Below are positions 1 to 8,714 of a DNA stretch of 12,277 bases, piece after piece. The DNA is from JBEKCP01 sp050014815 (GTDB lineage: Bacteria > Planctomycetota > Planctomycetia > Pirellulales > Thermoguttaceae), in assembly GCA_050014815.1 (NCBI GenBank), contig JBEKCP010000105.1:1-12277 (forward strand). The letters are read 5' to 3'. Numbering within the stretch: the first letter of the stretch is position 1; the number at the start of each line of letters is the position of its first letter. The notes below the pieces were generated by a model. That model was not told the origin of the DNA. It searched no databases and worked only from the letters and a program-made list of their open reading frames with translations. The position numbers were made by a program, and so were the translations under genes.

Positions 1-32
1 CCCGCCCGCTAAACGTGCCCAGTCCAACCGAC

Positions 33-2084
<2,052 letters not shown>

Positions 2085-2091
2085 AGATGCT

Positions 2092-2114
2092 CCCCTCTCC
2101 TTCCGGGAGAGGGG
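2092..2114 (-). repeat. Palindromic repeat forming a hairpin over the uvrB ribosome binding site
   Basis: Positions 2092-2100 (CCCCTCTCC) and 2106-2114 (GGAGAGGGG) form a perfect 9-bp stem with a 5-nt loop. Together with the flanking GGGGTGAGGGCTC it matches a short repeat I have often seen between genes of planctomycetes and other bacteria; its translation reads 'LTPCPSPGRRGE'. In the uvrB transcript the 3' arm of the stem contains the purine-rich Shine-Dalgarno sequence (GGAGAGGGGAG), which ends 5 nt before the ATG. The element may therefore set or limit uvrB translation. The stem is seen directly; the regulatory role is inferred. Confidence 0.7.
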
Positions 2115-2164
2115 CAGGGGGTGAGGGCTCCTGGCGCCAAACGCCCGAAGTCGATCCTGGACAC

Positions 2165-2176
2165 TCTCAATTGAGA
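2165..2176. promoter_or_regulatory. 12-bp perfect palindrome TCTCAATTGAGA, candidate operator
   Basis: This perfect inverted repeat ends at the first base of the candidate uvrB -10 box and covers its expected transcription start. It does not match the Escherichia coli LexA box (CTGT-N8-ACAG) or the Bacillus box (GAAC-N4-GTTC). No binding protein can be named. Confidence 0.3.
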
Positions 2177-2204
2177 TTCTACCGCTCCGGGGGGCCGTTG
2201 ACCA
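2176..2204 (-). promoter_or_regulatory. Candidate uvrB promoter
   Basis: Read on the minus strand, TGGTCA (2204-2199) and TAGAAT (2181-2176) are separated by exactly 17 nt. The -10 box is good and the -35 box moderate. Transcription would start near 2169 and give a leader of about 85 nt containing the hairpin at 2092-2114. Confidence 0.45.
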
Positions 2205-2226
2205 TCCCGGCAGGCCGCGATAAGAT
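2198..2226 (+). promoter_or_regulatory. Candidate promoter of the ParD-like gene
   Basis: TTGACC (2198-2203) and TAAGAT (2221-2226) are 17 nt apart, a good sigma-70-type match. The -35 box shares its bases with the -35 box of the opposing uvrB promoter, so the two promoters would stand back to back and probably exclude each other. Confidence 0.5.
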
Positions 2227-2303
2227 CAAGTGAAGTCCGTTGATCGCCAATGCGGCGGGCCGAGTTCCCAAGCATGTGGCCTCATCGCCAGGAGGAAGTC
2301 GCC

Positions 2304-2579
2304 ATGACTGTGGAAATCCCGCCGAAGCACGAGCAGTTCGTCAAGGCTGCCATCGCGCGCGGCCGGTTCACGAGCGAAGCCGATCTGGTCAGCGAGGCGA
2401 TTCGATTGCTGGAAGAGCGCGATCGGCAGGCCGACTTCTTGCGACGTGAAATGCTGGTCGGACTAGAGGAGCTCGATCGAGGCGAGTACGTTGAATACGA
2501 CGACGCGTCGCTCAAGGAGTTCCTAGAACAGGTCAAAGCCGAGGGGCGGCAGGCGCTCGAGGGCGGTTTGAGAGGCTAG
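2304..2579 (+). CDS. ParD-like antitoxin (ribbon-helix-helix), no adjacent toxin
   Basis: The 91-aa product begins MTVEIPPKHEQFVKAAIARG and continues RFTSEADLVSEAIRLLEERD, the pattern of type II ParD/CopG-like antitoxins: an N-terminal ribbon-helix-helix DNA-binding part followed by an acidic toxin-binding tail (about 45-85). Such proteins neutralise a ParE toxin and repress their own operon. The ATG at 2304 is preceded by AGGAGG with a spacing of about 8 nt; an in-frame ATG upstream lacks both the family start and such a site. ParE normally follows directly, but the 160 nt downstream hold only repeats and then the end of an opposing operon. The gene is therefore an orphan, or its toxin lies elsewhere or has been lost. 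Confidence 0.85.
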   Translation: MTVEIPPKHEQFVKAAIARGRFTSEADLVSEAIRLLEERDRQADFLRREMLVGLEELDRGEYVEYDDASLKEFLEQVKAEGRQALEGGLRG

Positions 2580-2585
2580 ACGCCG

Positions 2586-2605
2586 AGTACTGAGTACTCA
2601 GTACT
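2586..2605. repeat. 20-bp perfect palindrome AGTACTGAGTACTCAGTACT
   Basis: The element starts 7 nt after the stop codon of the ParD-like gene and consists of three AGTACT/GAGTACTC units arranged symmetrically. As RNA it could fold into an 8-bp stem with a 4-nt loop. No T tract follows on the plus strand, so it is not a canonical terminator. I associate similar AGTACT-rich palindromes with intergenic repeats in planctomycetes, from memory. Confidence 0.75.
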
Positions 2606-2629
2606 GAACCGTGAAGTTGTTCCTTCCCA
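2605..2629. repeat. Direct repeat copy 1 (25 bp, one mismatch)
   Basis: The core CGTGAAGTTGTTCCTTCCCA (2610-2629) recurs exactly at 2698-2717. With the preceding five bases the match is 24 of 25. The two copies flank the hairpin at 2655-2685. Confidence 0.8.
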
Positions 2630-2650
2630 CGGCCCCGAGGAACTCGCCCG

Positions 2651-2685
2651 AAAAATGGTGGGGCTCGCTTCGCTCGACCCACCAT
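2651..2685 (-). terminator. Repeat-derived hairpin with T tract, probable terminator of the clpC operon
   Basis: ATGGTGGG (2655-2662) pairs with CCCACCAT (2678-2685). The centre reads GCGAAGC on the minus strand, a very stable mini-hairpin, at the exact symmetry point (2670). On the minus strand the stem runs into TTTTT (2655-2651), giving the form of an intrinsic terminator about 60 nt after the last gene of the minus-strand operon. The sequence belongs to a widespread planctomycete intergenic repeat as I remember it (translation 'MVGRAKRAPP'). Internal mismatches weaken the middle of the stem. Confidence 0.5.
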
Positions 2686-2692
2686 ACACGTC

Positions 2693-2717
2693 TGAAGCGT
2701 GAAGTTGTTCCTTCCCA
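2693..2717. repeat. Direct repeat copy 2 (25 bp, one mismatch)
   Basis: This is the second copy of the repeat at 2605-2629, in the same orientation, 88 bp downstream. Confidence 0.8.
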
Positions 2718-2746
2718 AGCTCTTGTGAACCGTGAGCCGCTCGAAA

Positions 2747-3331
2747 CTACCGCCCTGCCTCAAGCAGCAACGGTTCCAGCCTCTTGCCAAGTTCCGGCGT
2801 GAGCGTGTCGAGCATCTCGCGGTCGAAGAGGCCCACTTCGATCATGTCGCGGAGGTGAACGCGGTCCTGGTCGCGGTGGGAGAGAAGTTTCATCCGCACC
2901 AGTCCGGCCAGGGAGACGACGGGCAGCCCGGGCGAGAGTTCTTGCCGCTCGGCCACGGTAGGCGAGGGCAGCTCGTATTCCGGCCGGACCTTTTCGCCGG
3001 ACCAGACGAGGTGAACCGCATGCCGCGGGTTCGGATCGTCCCGGTCGAGGAACATGCCGACCCCCAGGACCTCGAAGTAGTCCATGCCGGCCGATAATGC
3101 GGCGGCCCGCGCCTGCGGAAGGTCCTCGCGGCGAAGCAGGATATCGACGTCCTTGGTGGTGCGGACCGCGGCCGGATCGCGGGTGGCGACCCAGAGGGCC
3201 ACCGCCTGGCCGCCCACCAGCGCGAACGGCACCGACGCCGCTTCCATCGCGCGGCAGATCCGCTCCAGCCGGGCGGTAACGTCGTCCACGGCCATCGTGT
3301 GCCGACTCCAGAGGTCCGGCGGCTGGGGCAT
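2747..3331 (-). CDS. Nucleotidyltransferase-fold protein, AbiEii/MNT-like
   Basis: The 194-aa product has the signature of small polymerase-beta-like nucleotidyltransferases: FALVGGQAVALW (about 36-47) followed by TTKDVDILL (58-66), where the two Asp of DVD would bind metal. A C-terminal segment LVRMKLLSHRDQDRVHLRDM resembles the helical part of AbiEii/DUF6036-type proteins. Some relatives are toxins or antitoxin enzymes that transfer nucleotides to tRNA or protein; the substrate here is unknown. The first motif has GGQ instead of the classical GS. The start at 3331 has AAGGAG at a long spacing (13 nt). An ATG at 3295 (182 aa) with GGAG at 10 nt is a real alternative. It is the last gene of the operon, 41 nt after the Uma2 gene. 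The fold is confident, the function is not. Confidence 0.85.
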   Translation of the reverse strand: MPQPPDLWSRHTMAVDDVTARLERICRAMEAASVPFALVGGQAVALWVATRDPAAVRTTKDVDILLRREDLPQARAAALSAGMDYFEVLGVGMFLDRDDPNPRHAVHLVWSGEKVRPEYELPSPTVAERQELSPGLPVVSLAGLVRMKLLSHRDQDRVHLRDMIEVGLFDREMLDTLTPELGKRLEPLLLEAGR

Positions 3332-3372
3332 CGTCGCTCGTGGGCTCCTTCTGGCAGGGACGGGGCGAAACG

Positions 3373-4020
3373 TCAGCCGTCCCCGGACGCCACATTCTTG
3401 CGCACCCAATCGCGGAATGATCGCACGAGTGTCGTCTGGCGGACCGAGCCCATTTGCAGAAGAATCTCTTGGGCCCGAGCAATCGGAAAACCGGAGAGGC
3501 AAACGCTCGCATCGCGAGCAACGTAGCCGCCGTCCCCCGCCAGCTCGTACACCTGAAGCCGACGGCCGTTGAATCGCCACAATTCGGGGATGCCGAACGA
3601 TGCGTAAATCGGCATCTTTCCCGCTGAATCGCGGCTCACTTCCACCTCCATCGCCAGGTCGGGCGGGGGATCGACATTGAAGTCCAACTCGGTCTTGTCC
3701 CAGACCCGCGGCTCGTTCTGCACGTAATAGCAATTGTCCGGCTCGAATCCCCGCTCAATAGCGGAGCGGCGGATGGTCATCGTCCGGCAACTCCTCAATG
3801 GAATATCGATCTCCATGGCCCAAATCTCGATCAGCGTGCCCAGCAGGGCAGCCAACCCTTCGTGCAGAGGCGATGGCGACATGATTTGCAGCTCCCCGCG
3901 GTCGTAGGTCATTCGAAGGTTCCAGTTGTCCGGCATATCGCGCAGGGCGACATAGGTTGCCCAGGGAATCCCGTGGAGAACCACCACGCGATCGCGGCTG
4001 GGAGCTTCTGCGGTGCTCAT
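3373..4020 (-). CDS. Uma2 family (DUF820) putative restriction-like endonuclease
   Basis: The 215-aa product matches the Uma2/DUF820 family, a PD-(D/E)XK-fold group with many copies in cyanobacteria and planctomycetes and mostly unknown roles. Visible family features are RGELQIMSPSPLHE (41-54), EPDNCYYV (93-100), the candidate catalytic run PPDLAMEVEVS (119-129; D121, E125/E127) followed by K135, and the family's Y-x(3)-GIPELW ending (139-148). The start is supported by a GGGAGAGGGGGA purine stretch about 4 nt upstream. It lies 18 nt after the 80-aa hypothetical gene, in the same transcription unit. Nuclease activity is a fold-based expectation. Confidence 0.88.
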   Translation of the reverse strand: MSTAEAPSRDRVVVLHGIPWATYVALRDMPDNWNLRMTYDRGELQIMSPSPLHEGLAALLGTLIEIWAMEIDIPLRSCRTMTIRRSAIERGFEPDNCYYVQNEPRVWDKTELDFNVDPPPDLAMEVEVSRDSAGKMPIYASFGIPELWRFNGRRLQVYELAGDGGYVARDASVCLSGFPIARAQEILLQMGSVRQTTLVRSFRDWVRKNVASGDG

Positions 4021-4038
4021 ACGTCCCCCTCTCCCGCT

Positions 4039-4281
4039 CTAGGACGACTTCTGCATTTCCAGCGGCTCAATCTGCATGACGTGGAGCAGCGACACGGTGA
4101 CCAGGCGGTCGTACACCGGCTCCGCTTCGTCCGGGGCGGGGATTCCGATGGCCACGGTAGATCGGCCCGCCATCGCCAGCTCGGGATGCCGTACCTCATA
4201 CGTGCGGCCGTCGGTCAGCGTCATGCGGAACGGTTGGAACGGCCGGCGCTGGAGAAACTGGCGGATGTCTTCCGGTCGCAT
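4039..4281 (-). CDS. Conserved hypothetical protein, 80 aa
   Basis: The product begins MRPEDIRQFLQRRPFQPFRM, followed by LTDGRTYEVRHPELAMAGRS, and ends with VTVSLLHVMQIEPLE. I recognise this layout ('RPF-PFR', 'LTDG-xYEVRHPE', 'GRST') as a small protein family seen many times in planctomycete genomes without known function; the pattern suggests a compact beta-rich domain. The ATG is 8 nt past the clpC stop with no clear Shine-Dalgarno sequence, so translation is probably coupled to clpC. It is easily missed because its frame remains open through much of clpC, giving a 613-codon shadow frame. Confidence 0.8.
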   Translation of the reverse strand: MRPEDIRQFLQRRPFQPFRMTLTDGRTYEVRHPELAMAGRSTVAIGIPAPDEAEPVYDRLVTVSLLHVMQIEPLEMQKSS

Positions 4282-4289
4282 GGGGGCTC

Positions 4290-6869
4290 TCACGCCGAGG
4301 TGGTCGGGGTGGAAGGCGCGCCGCCGCCGTCGGCGCCGGCGGCCACCGGCGCCGGGGGCTCGGCTTGCGGCTGCGACATGGAGCCGAGGAAGACCAGGTG
4401 TTTCTTCTCGCCGACCTCCTTGACCTCGATGGTGATCGTGTCCATGCCCTGGAACTCGCCCTTGAGGATCTCTTCGGAGAGCGGGTCCTCGACGAAGTTC
4501 TCGATCGCGCGGCGGAGCGGCCGCGCGCCGAAGTCGAGGTTCGAGCCCTTCTTGACGAGGAACCTCTTCGACTCGTCCGTGAGCACGAGCTTCAGGTTGC
4601 GCTCGGCGAGCCGCTGGCGGACCTTCGCGAGCTCCCTTTCGACCACGTCGGCCAGGTCGGCCTCCGTCAGGTGGCGGAAGACGATCGTGTCGTCCATGCG
4701 GCCCAGGAACTCGGGCCGGAAGACCTTTTCGATCTGCTCCTGCACCCGGGTCTTCATGCTCTCGTAGGAGGCGTCCTCGTCGGGCTTCTGGAAGCCGAAG
4801 GCGGCCTCGTTCTTGATCGCCTCGGCCCCGGCGTTGGTCGTCATGATGAGGATCGAGTTGCGGAAATCGACGTTGCGGCCGAAGCTGTCGGTCAGCCGGC
4901 CTTCCTCCATAATTTGGAGGAGCATGTTGTACACGTCGGGGTGGGCCTTCTCGATCTCGTCCAGCAGGACGACGGCGTAGGGGCGGCGGCGGATCTTCTC
5001 GGTCAGTTGGCCGCCTTCCTCGTAGCCCACGTATCCCGGCGGGGCCCCGATCAGCCGGCTGACGTTGTGCTTCTCCATGTACTCGCTCATGTCGATCTGG
5101 ATCAGCGCGTCCTCGTCGCCGAACATGAACTCGGCCAGCGCCTTGGCCAGGAGCGTCTTGCCCACTCCGGTCGGGCCGGCGAAGATGAAGCAGCCGGTGG
5201 GCCGTTTCGGGTCCTTCAGGCCGCTGCGGCTGCGGCGGACCGCCTTCGAGATCGACTTGATCGCCTCGTCCTGGCTGACCACCCGCTTGTGCAGGTCCTC
5301 CTCCATCCTCATCAGCCGCAGCGAGTCCTCGGTGGTCATCCGGGTCAGGGGGATGCCGGTCATCTTCGAGACCACCTCGGCGATGACGTCCTCGTCGACC
5401 ACTCCGTCGGTGGCGCGGGACTTCTCGCGCCACTCGTGCGTGATCATCTGTTTCTTCTTCCTGAGCTTGTCGGCCTGGTCCCGCAGGGCGGCGGCCTTCT
5501 CGAAGTCCTGGTTGGCGACCGCCTCCTCCTTCTCGCGGTTGAGGGTCTCGACCTCGTCGTCGATCTCCTTGAGGTCGGGCGGCCGGGTCATCGACTTGAG
5601 GTGGACCCGGGCCCCCGCCTCGTCGATCACGTCGATCGCCTTGTCCGGGAGGCACCGGCCGGTAATGTAGCGGCCTGAAAGCTCCACGGCCGCTTCGATC
5701 GCGTCGTCGGTGATCTGGACGTGGTGGTGCTGCTCGTAGCGGTCGCGGAGGCCCTTGAGGATCTCGATCGTCTCGGGCTTGGTCGAGGGCTCGACCATGA
5801 CCACCTGGAACCGGCGGTCCAGGGCGCTGTCCTTCTCGATGTACTTGCGGTACTCGTCGAGGGTGGTGGCGCCGATGCACTGGATTTCGCCGCGGGAGAG
5901 GGCCGGCTTCAGGACGTTCGAGGCGTCGATGGCGCCTTCCGCCCCGCCCGCCCCCACCAGGGTGTGCAGCTCGTCGATGAAGAGGATCGTGTTCTTGGCG
6001 CGGCGGACTTCGTTCATCACCGCCTTGATCCGCTCCTCGAACTGCCCGCGATACTTCGTTCCGGCAACCATCATGGCCAGGTCCAACACGACGATCCGCC
6101 GGTCGGCCAGGAGCTCGGGGACGTCGCCGTTGACGACCCGCTGGGCGAACCCCTCGACGATGGCCGTTTTGCCGACGCCGGCCTCGCCCAGCAGCACGGG
6201 GTTATTCTTGGTGCGGCGGCCCAGGACCTGCATGGTCCGCTCGATCTCCTTTTCGCGGCCGATCACGGGATCGAGCTTGCCCTGCCGGGCCAGTTCGGTC
6301 AGGTCGCGGCCGAAGCTGTCCAGGGCGGGCGTTTTGGACTTGCCTGCCCGCGGCTGCTCGCCGGCCCCTGCGCCCCCGCCGCCTCCGGCGCCCACGGCGC
6401 CGCCCCGCTCGGAGCCCTCGGCCCCCTCCAGGCCGTGGCCCAGCAGGCTGAGGACCTCCTCGCGGACTTCTTCCAGCTTCAGTCCGAGGTTCATGAGCAC
6501 CTGGGCCGCCACCCCCTCCTGCTCCCGCAACAGGCCCAGGAGGATGTGCTCGGTGCCGACGTAGTTGTGGCCCAGGTTCCGGGCCTCTTCCATCGAGTAC
6601 TCGATGACCTTCTTGGCCCGGGGCGTCTGCGGCAGCTTGCCCATCGTCACCATGTCGGGACCGCTCTGGACAAGCTTCTCCACCTCCAGGCGGATCTTGC
6701 GGAGGTCGACTTCGAGGTTCTTCAGCACGTTGGCTGCGACCCCGCTGCCTTCTTTGATCAGACCGAGCAGGATGTGCTCGGTCCCGATGTATTCATGATT
6801 GAACCGCTGGGCCTCCTGATTAGCCAGTTGCATGACTTTTCGGGCGCGGTCGGTGAATCGCTCGTACAT
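4290..6869 (-). CDS. clpC: ATP-dependent Clp protease ATP-binding subunit ClpC
   Basis: ClpC is a hexameric AAA+ unfoldase that feeds substrates to ClpP. The 859-aa product has two Clp_N repeats (about 1-75 and 80-147), a Gly/Ala-rich linker (148-178), D1 with Walker A GEAGVGKT (228-235) and Walker B LFIDE (296-300), a UVR/middle domain (about 443-478), and D2 with Walker A GPTGVGKT (565-572), pore loop GYVGYEEGG (612-620) and Walker B VVLLDE (633-638). FGF at about 691-693 lies where the ClpP-docking loop is expected. A Pro/Ala/Gly-rich tail (about 832-859) ends the protein. The start MYERFTDRARKVMQLA is the family's standard start. The frame is open upstream to 7268, but that stretch overlaps the TPR gene and is not ClpC-like. 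The ATG shares one base with the stop of the upstream gene (TAATG), and GGAG lies 7 nt before it. Confidence 0.98.
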   Translation of the reverse strand: MYERFTDRARKVMQLANQEAQRFNHEYIGTEHILLGLIKEGSGVAANVLKNLEVDLRKIRLEVEKLVQSGPDMVTMGKLPQTPRAKKVIEYSMEEARNLGHNYVGTEHILLGLLREQEGVAAQVLMNLGLKLEEVREEVLSLLGHGLEGAEGSERGGAVGAGGGGGAGAGEQPRAGKSKTPALDSFGRDLTELARQGKLDPVIGREKEIERTMQVLGRRTKNNPVLLGEAGVGKTAIVEGFAQRVVNGDVPELLADRRIVVLDLAMMVAGTKYRGQFEERIKAVMNEVRRAKNTILFIDELHTLVGAGGAEGAIDASNVLKPALSRGEIQCIGATTLDEYRKYIEKDSALDRRFQVVMVEPSTKPETIEILKGLRDRYEQHHHVQITDDAIEAAVELSGRYITGRCLPDKAIDVIDEAGARVHLKSMTRPPDLKEIDDEVETLNREKEEAVANQDFEKAAALRDQADKLRKKKQMITHEWREKSRATDGVVDEDVIAEVVSKMTGIPLTRMTTEDSLRLMRMEEDLHKRVVSQDEAIKSISKAVRRSRSGLKDPKRPTGCFIFAGPTGVGKTLLAKALAEFMFGDEDALIQIDMSEYMEKHNVSRLIGAPPGYVGYEEGGQLTEKIRRRPYAVVLLDEIEKAHPDVYNMLLQIMEEGRLTDSFGRNVDFRNSILIMTTNAGAEAIKNEAAFGFQKPDEDASYESMKTRVQEQIEKVFRPEFLGRMDDTIVFRHLTEADLADVVERELAKVRQRLAERNLKLVLTDESKRFLVKKGSNLDFGARPLRRAIENFVEDPLSEEILKGEFQGMDTITIEVKEVGEKKHLVFLGSMSQPQAEPPAPVAAGADGGGAPSTPTTSA

Positions 6870-7438
6870 TAGGAATCTCCGGAGTTGGCTGGCTCGTTGT
6901 TTTCGGTCGGTGAGGCCCGCCGGCGGGCCTCGGTAAGCAACTCTCCTTCGCGGCGGATTTCCAGCGCCCACTTCGGGGCGCCCTCCTGCCGCACAAGGTA
7001 ATTGATCTCGCGGGTCGCTTCGTCGAAGCGTTTGGTGTGCCGCAACAGCGTGGCCAACATCAGCCGGGCGTCCACGTCGCGACCGTCGCGCCGCAAGAGC
7101 CCGCCCAACCGCCGCTCGGCTTCGATCCAATTCCCTTCCAGGTAACTTTCCAGTGCCTGATCGAACCGCTCTCGTTGGGGGTCCGCGCGCCGGGTTTCCT
7201 GCCGCCGGTTCCACCATGCGGACAAACCCGCCGACATACTCCAGGAAAGGCCGATCAGGACCCAACAAATTATACGCAGTTCACGGGCGATCAGGTCAGT
7301 CCACACGAAAGTACTGACGAGTGCCGTGACCAGGAGCATGGTGGCCCCCAGGGCGACGAGCAAGGCGGCCCAACTCCCCCGGTCCGCCAGTTGGGGCAGG
7401 CCCGGCCACAGATAGACTGCCCACGGCATCCTCCGCAT
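6869..7438 (-). CDS. Membrane-anchored TPR-like protein upstream of clpC
   Basis: The 189-aa product has a short N-terminus (MRRMPWAVYLWPGLPQLADR), two predicted membrane helices (about 23-46 and 55-76), a basic stretch, and a cytoplasmic helical part (about 90-160). In that part FDQALESYLEGNWIEAERRL and ARLMLATLLRHTKRFDEATR look like two tetratricopeptide units. TPR units bind partner proteins, so a membrane adaptor for ClpC is conceivable but is only inferred from the operon. I chose the ATG at 7438 because an AGGAGGGAG site lies about 9 nt before it; an upstream ATG at 7477 and a downstream one at 7429 fit the site less well. Its stop overlaps the clpC start by one base. Confidence 0.82.
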   Translation of the reverse strand: MRRMPWAVYLWPGLPQLADRGSWAALLVALGATMLLVTALVSTFVWTDLIARELRIICWVLIGLSWSMSAGLSAWWNRRQETRRADPQRERFDQALESYLEGNWIEAERRLGGLLRRDGRDVDARLMLATLLRHTKRFDEATREINYLVRQEGAPKWALEIRREGELLTEARRRASPTENNEPANSGDS

Positions 7439-7494
7439 CGGCCTTGGCTCCCTCCTGGCTCCGGGGCGTAGCGCCACCCCTCGTCAGCCACCGA

Positions 7495-7523
7495 ATTGTA
7501 GCTCCCGGATAAAGTCGAATCAA
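7495..7523 (-). promoter_or_regulatory. Promoter of the TPR-clpC operon
   Basis: On the minus strand TTGATT (7523-7518) and TACAAT (7500-7495) are separated by exactly 17 nt, a strong sigma-70-type match. Transcription would start near 7488 and leave a leader of about 50 nt. No CtsR-like tandem heptamer or CIRCE element is visible around it. Confidence 0.65.
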
Positions 7524-7604
7524 GGCAACTAACCAAAAGCGAGATTAGAGGTTAGGATTGTCGGAAATGGCCCGATCTGGCAAACTGGTGATAGTGGAGA
7601 CGCC

Positions 7605-8714
7605 ATGACCCCCACCAATGTGGACACCCCGGATGGTTCTCGCAGCGGTGATGCCGTCGGCGCCCTCCGGGTAATCGATGCCGCGGCCAATCGCGCCCGG
7701 GAAGGACTCCGCGTCGTCGAGGACTATGTCCGGTTCGTACTGGACGACGGGCATTTGACCGGTCTGTGCAAGCAGCTTCGCCACGACCTGGCGGCGGCAG
7801 TGGGACAAGTGTCGTTGGCCGGCCGTCTGGCAGCCCGCCAGACAGAGGCGGACGTGGGGACCCACATCAGCACGCCCACGGAGCGCCGGCGGGACGATCT
7901 GGCCGGACTGCTCACGGCCAACTGCCTCCGGGTGGAAGAGGCCCTGCGGAGCCTGGAGGAGTTCGGGAAACTGGTCAACCCGGAGGTGGCCGCCGGCTTC
8001 GAGCAGCTTCGCTATCGGGCCTACACGCTCCACCGCGCAATCGAGACCACCCGCTGGAGCCTGGACCGGCTCGAACGATCGAGTCTCTGCGTGATCCTGG
8101 ACGGCCGGTCCTCGCTTTCGGAGTTCGAGACTCTCGTGCGGCAGGTCATCGAGGCCGGGGCCGACATGATCCAACTCCGCGACAAGCGGCTGGACGATCG
8201 CCGGCTGATCGAACGGGGCCGGGTCTTGCGGGAGCTTGCCCACGGTACGCCTGCCCTGGCAGGTACCCGTGCCCTGGTGGTCGTCAACGACCGGCCGGAC
8301 CTGGCCGCCCTCGTCCGCGCGGACGGCGTCCACCTGGGGCAGGAGGACCTGTCGGTCAAGGACGCCCGGGCGATCGTCGGTCCGGAGGCCCTCATCGGCG
8401 TTTCGACCCATTCGCCCGAGCAGGCCCGGGCGGCGGTCCTCGACGGGGCGAACTACCTGGGCGTGGGCCCCACCTTCCCTTCCGGCACGAAGTCATTCGA
8501 CCGGTTTCCCGGGCTGGACTTGCTCCGGGCCGTTGCGGCCGAGATCTGCCTGCCGGCCTTCGCCATTGGGGGGATTACCTCGAAAAACCTCCCCCAGGTT
8601 ACGGCGACCGGCTTTCGCCGTATTGCCGTCCAGGGCGCGATAACCTCAGCCACCGACCCGGAACGCGCGACCGCCGAGTTGGTGGCCGCGCTGAAGGCCA
8701 CGGAGTTCCATTGA
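7605..8714 (+). CDS. thiE: Bifunctional ThiD2-ThiE: HMP-P kinase / thiamine-phosphate synthase
   Basis: ThiE joins HMP-diphosphate and thiazole phosphate to make thiamine phosphate. The C-terminal half (about 160-365) has its motifs: QLRDK (190-194), NDR (228-230), DGVHLGQEDL (240-249), GVSTH (265-269), GPTFPSGTK (288-296) and FAIGGI (319-324). The phosphate-binding AVVSAI is here AVQGAI (341-346). The N-terminal region (about 18-150), with LRVIDAAANRAREGLRVVED, matches the ThiD2 domain, a HMP-phosphate kinase found alone or fused to ThiE in some bacteria including cyanobacteria. The 369-aa protein would thus carry out two consecutive steps. The ATG follows GGAG (7596-7599) by 5 nt. It is divergent from the clpC operon. 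No THI-box (CTGAGA) is present in the leader, so TPP-riboswitch control is unlikely here. Confidence 0.94.
   Translation: MTPTNVDTPDGSRSGDAVGALRVIDAAANRAREGLRVVEDYVRFVLDDGHLTGLCKQLRHDLAAAVGQVSLAGRLAARQTEADVGTHISTPTERRRDDLAGLLTANCLRVEEALRSLEEFGKLVNPEVAAGFEQLRYRAYTLHRAIETTRWSLDRLERSSLCVILDGRSSLSEFETLVRQVIEAGADMIQLRDKRLDDRRLIERGRVLRELAHGTPALAGTRALVVVNDRPDLAALVRADGVHLGQEDLSVKDARAIVGPEALIGVSTHSPEQARAAVLDGANYLGVGPTFPSGTKSFDRFPGLDLLRAVAAEICLPAFAIGGITSKNLPQVTATGFRRIAVQGAITSATDPERATAELVAALKATEFH

Noticed and set aside
2085..2303. SOS (LexA) box controlling uvrB
   Set aside because: Neither CTGT-N8-ACAG nor GAAC-N4-GTTC is present; the TCTCAATTGAGA palindrome does not fit, although planctomycete LexA sites are poorly known to me.
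3332..3733. N-terminal extension of the nucleotidyltransferase to 328 codons
   Set aside because: The extra 134 codons overlap the Uma2 gene in another frame and look like shadow sequence.
4039..5880. 613-codon minus-strand frame
   Set aside because: Only its last 80 codons are a plausible gene; the rest is clpC read in the wrong frame.
4365..6872. Long plus-strand frames (437 and 383 codons)
   Set aside because: Both are antisense to clpC, with Leu/Val/Asp-rich low-complexity translations.
6870..7268. N-terminal extension of ClpC to 992 codons
   Set aside because: It overlaps the TPR gene, and the standard ClpC start MYERFTD with a ribosome site lies at 6869.
7439..7604. TPP riboswitch before thiE
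   Set aside because: No CTGAGA box or matching distal stem is visible in the leader.
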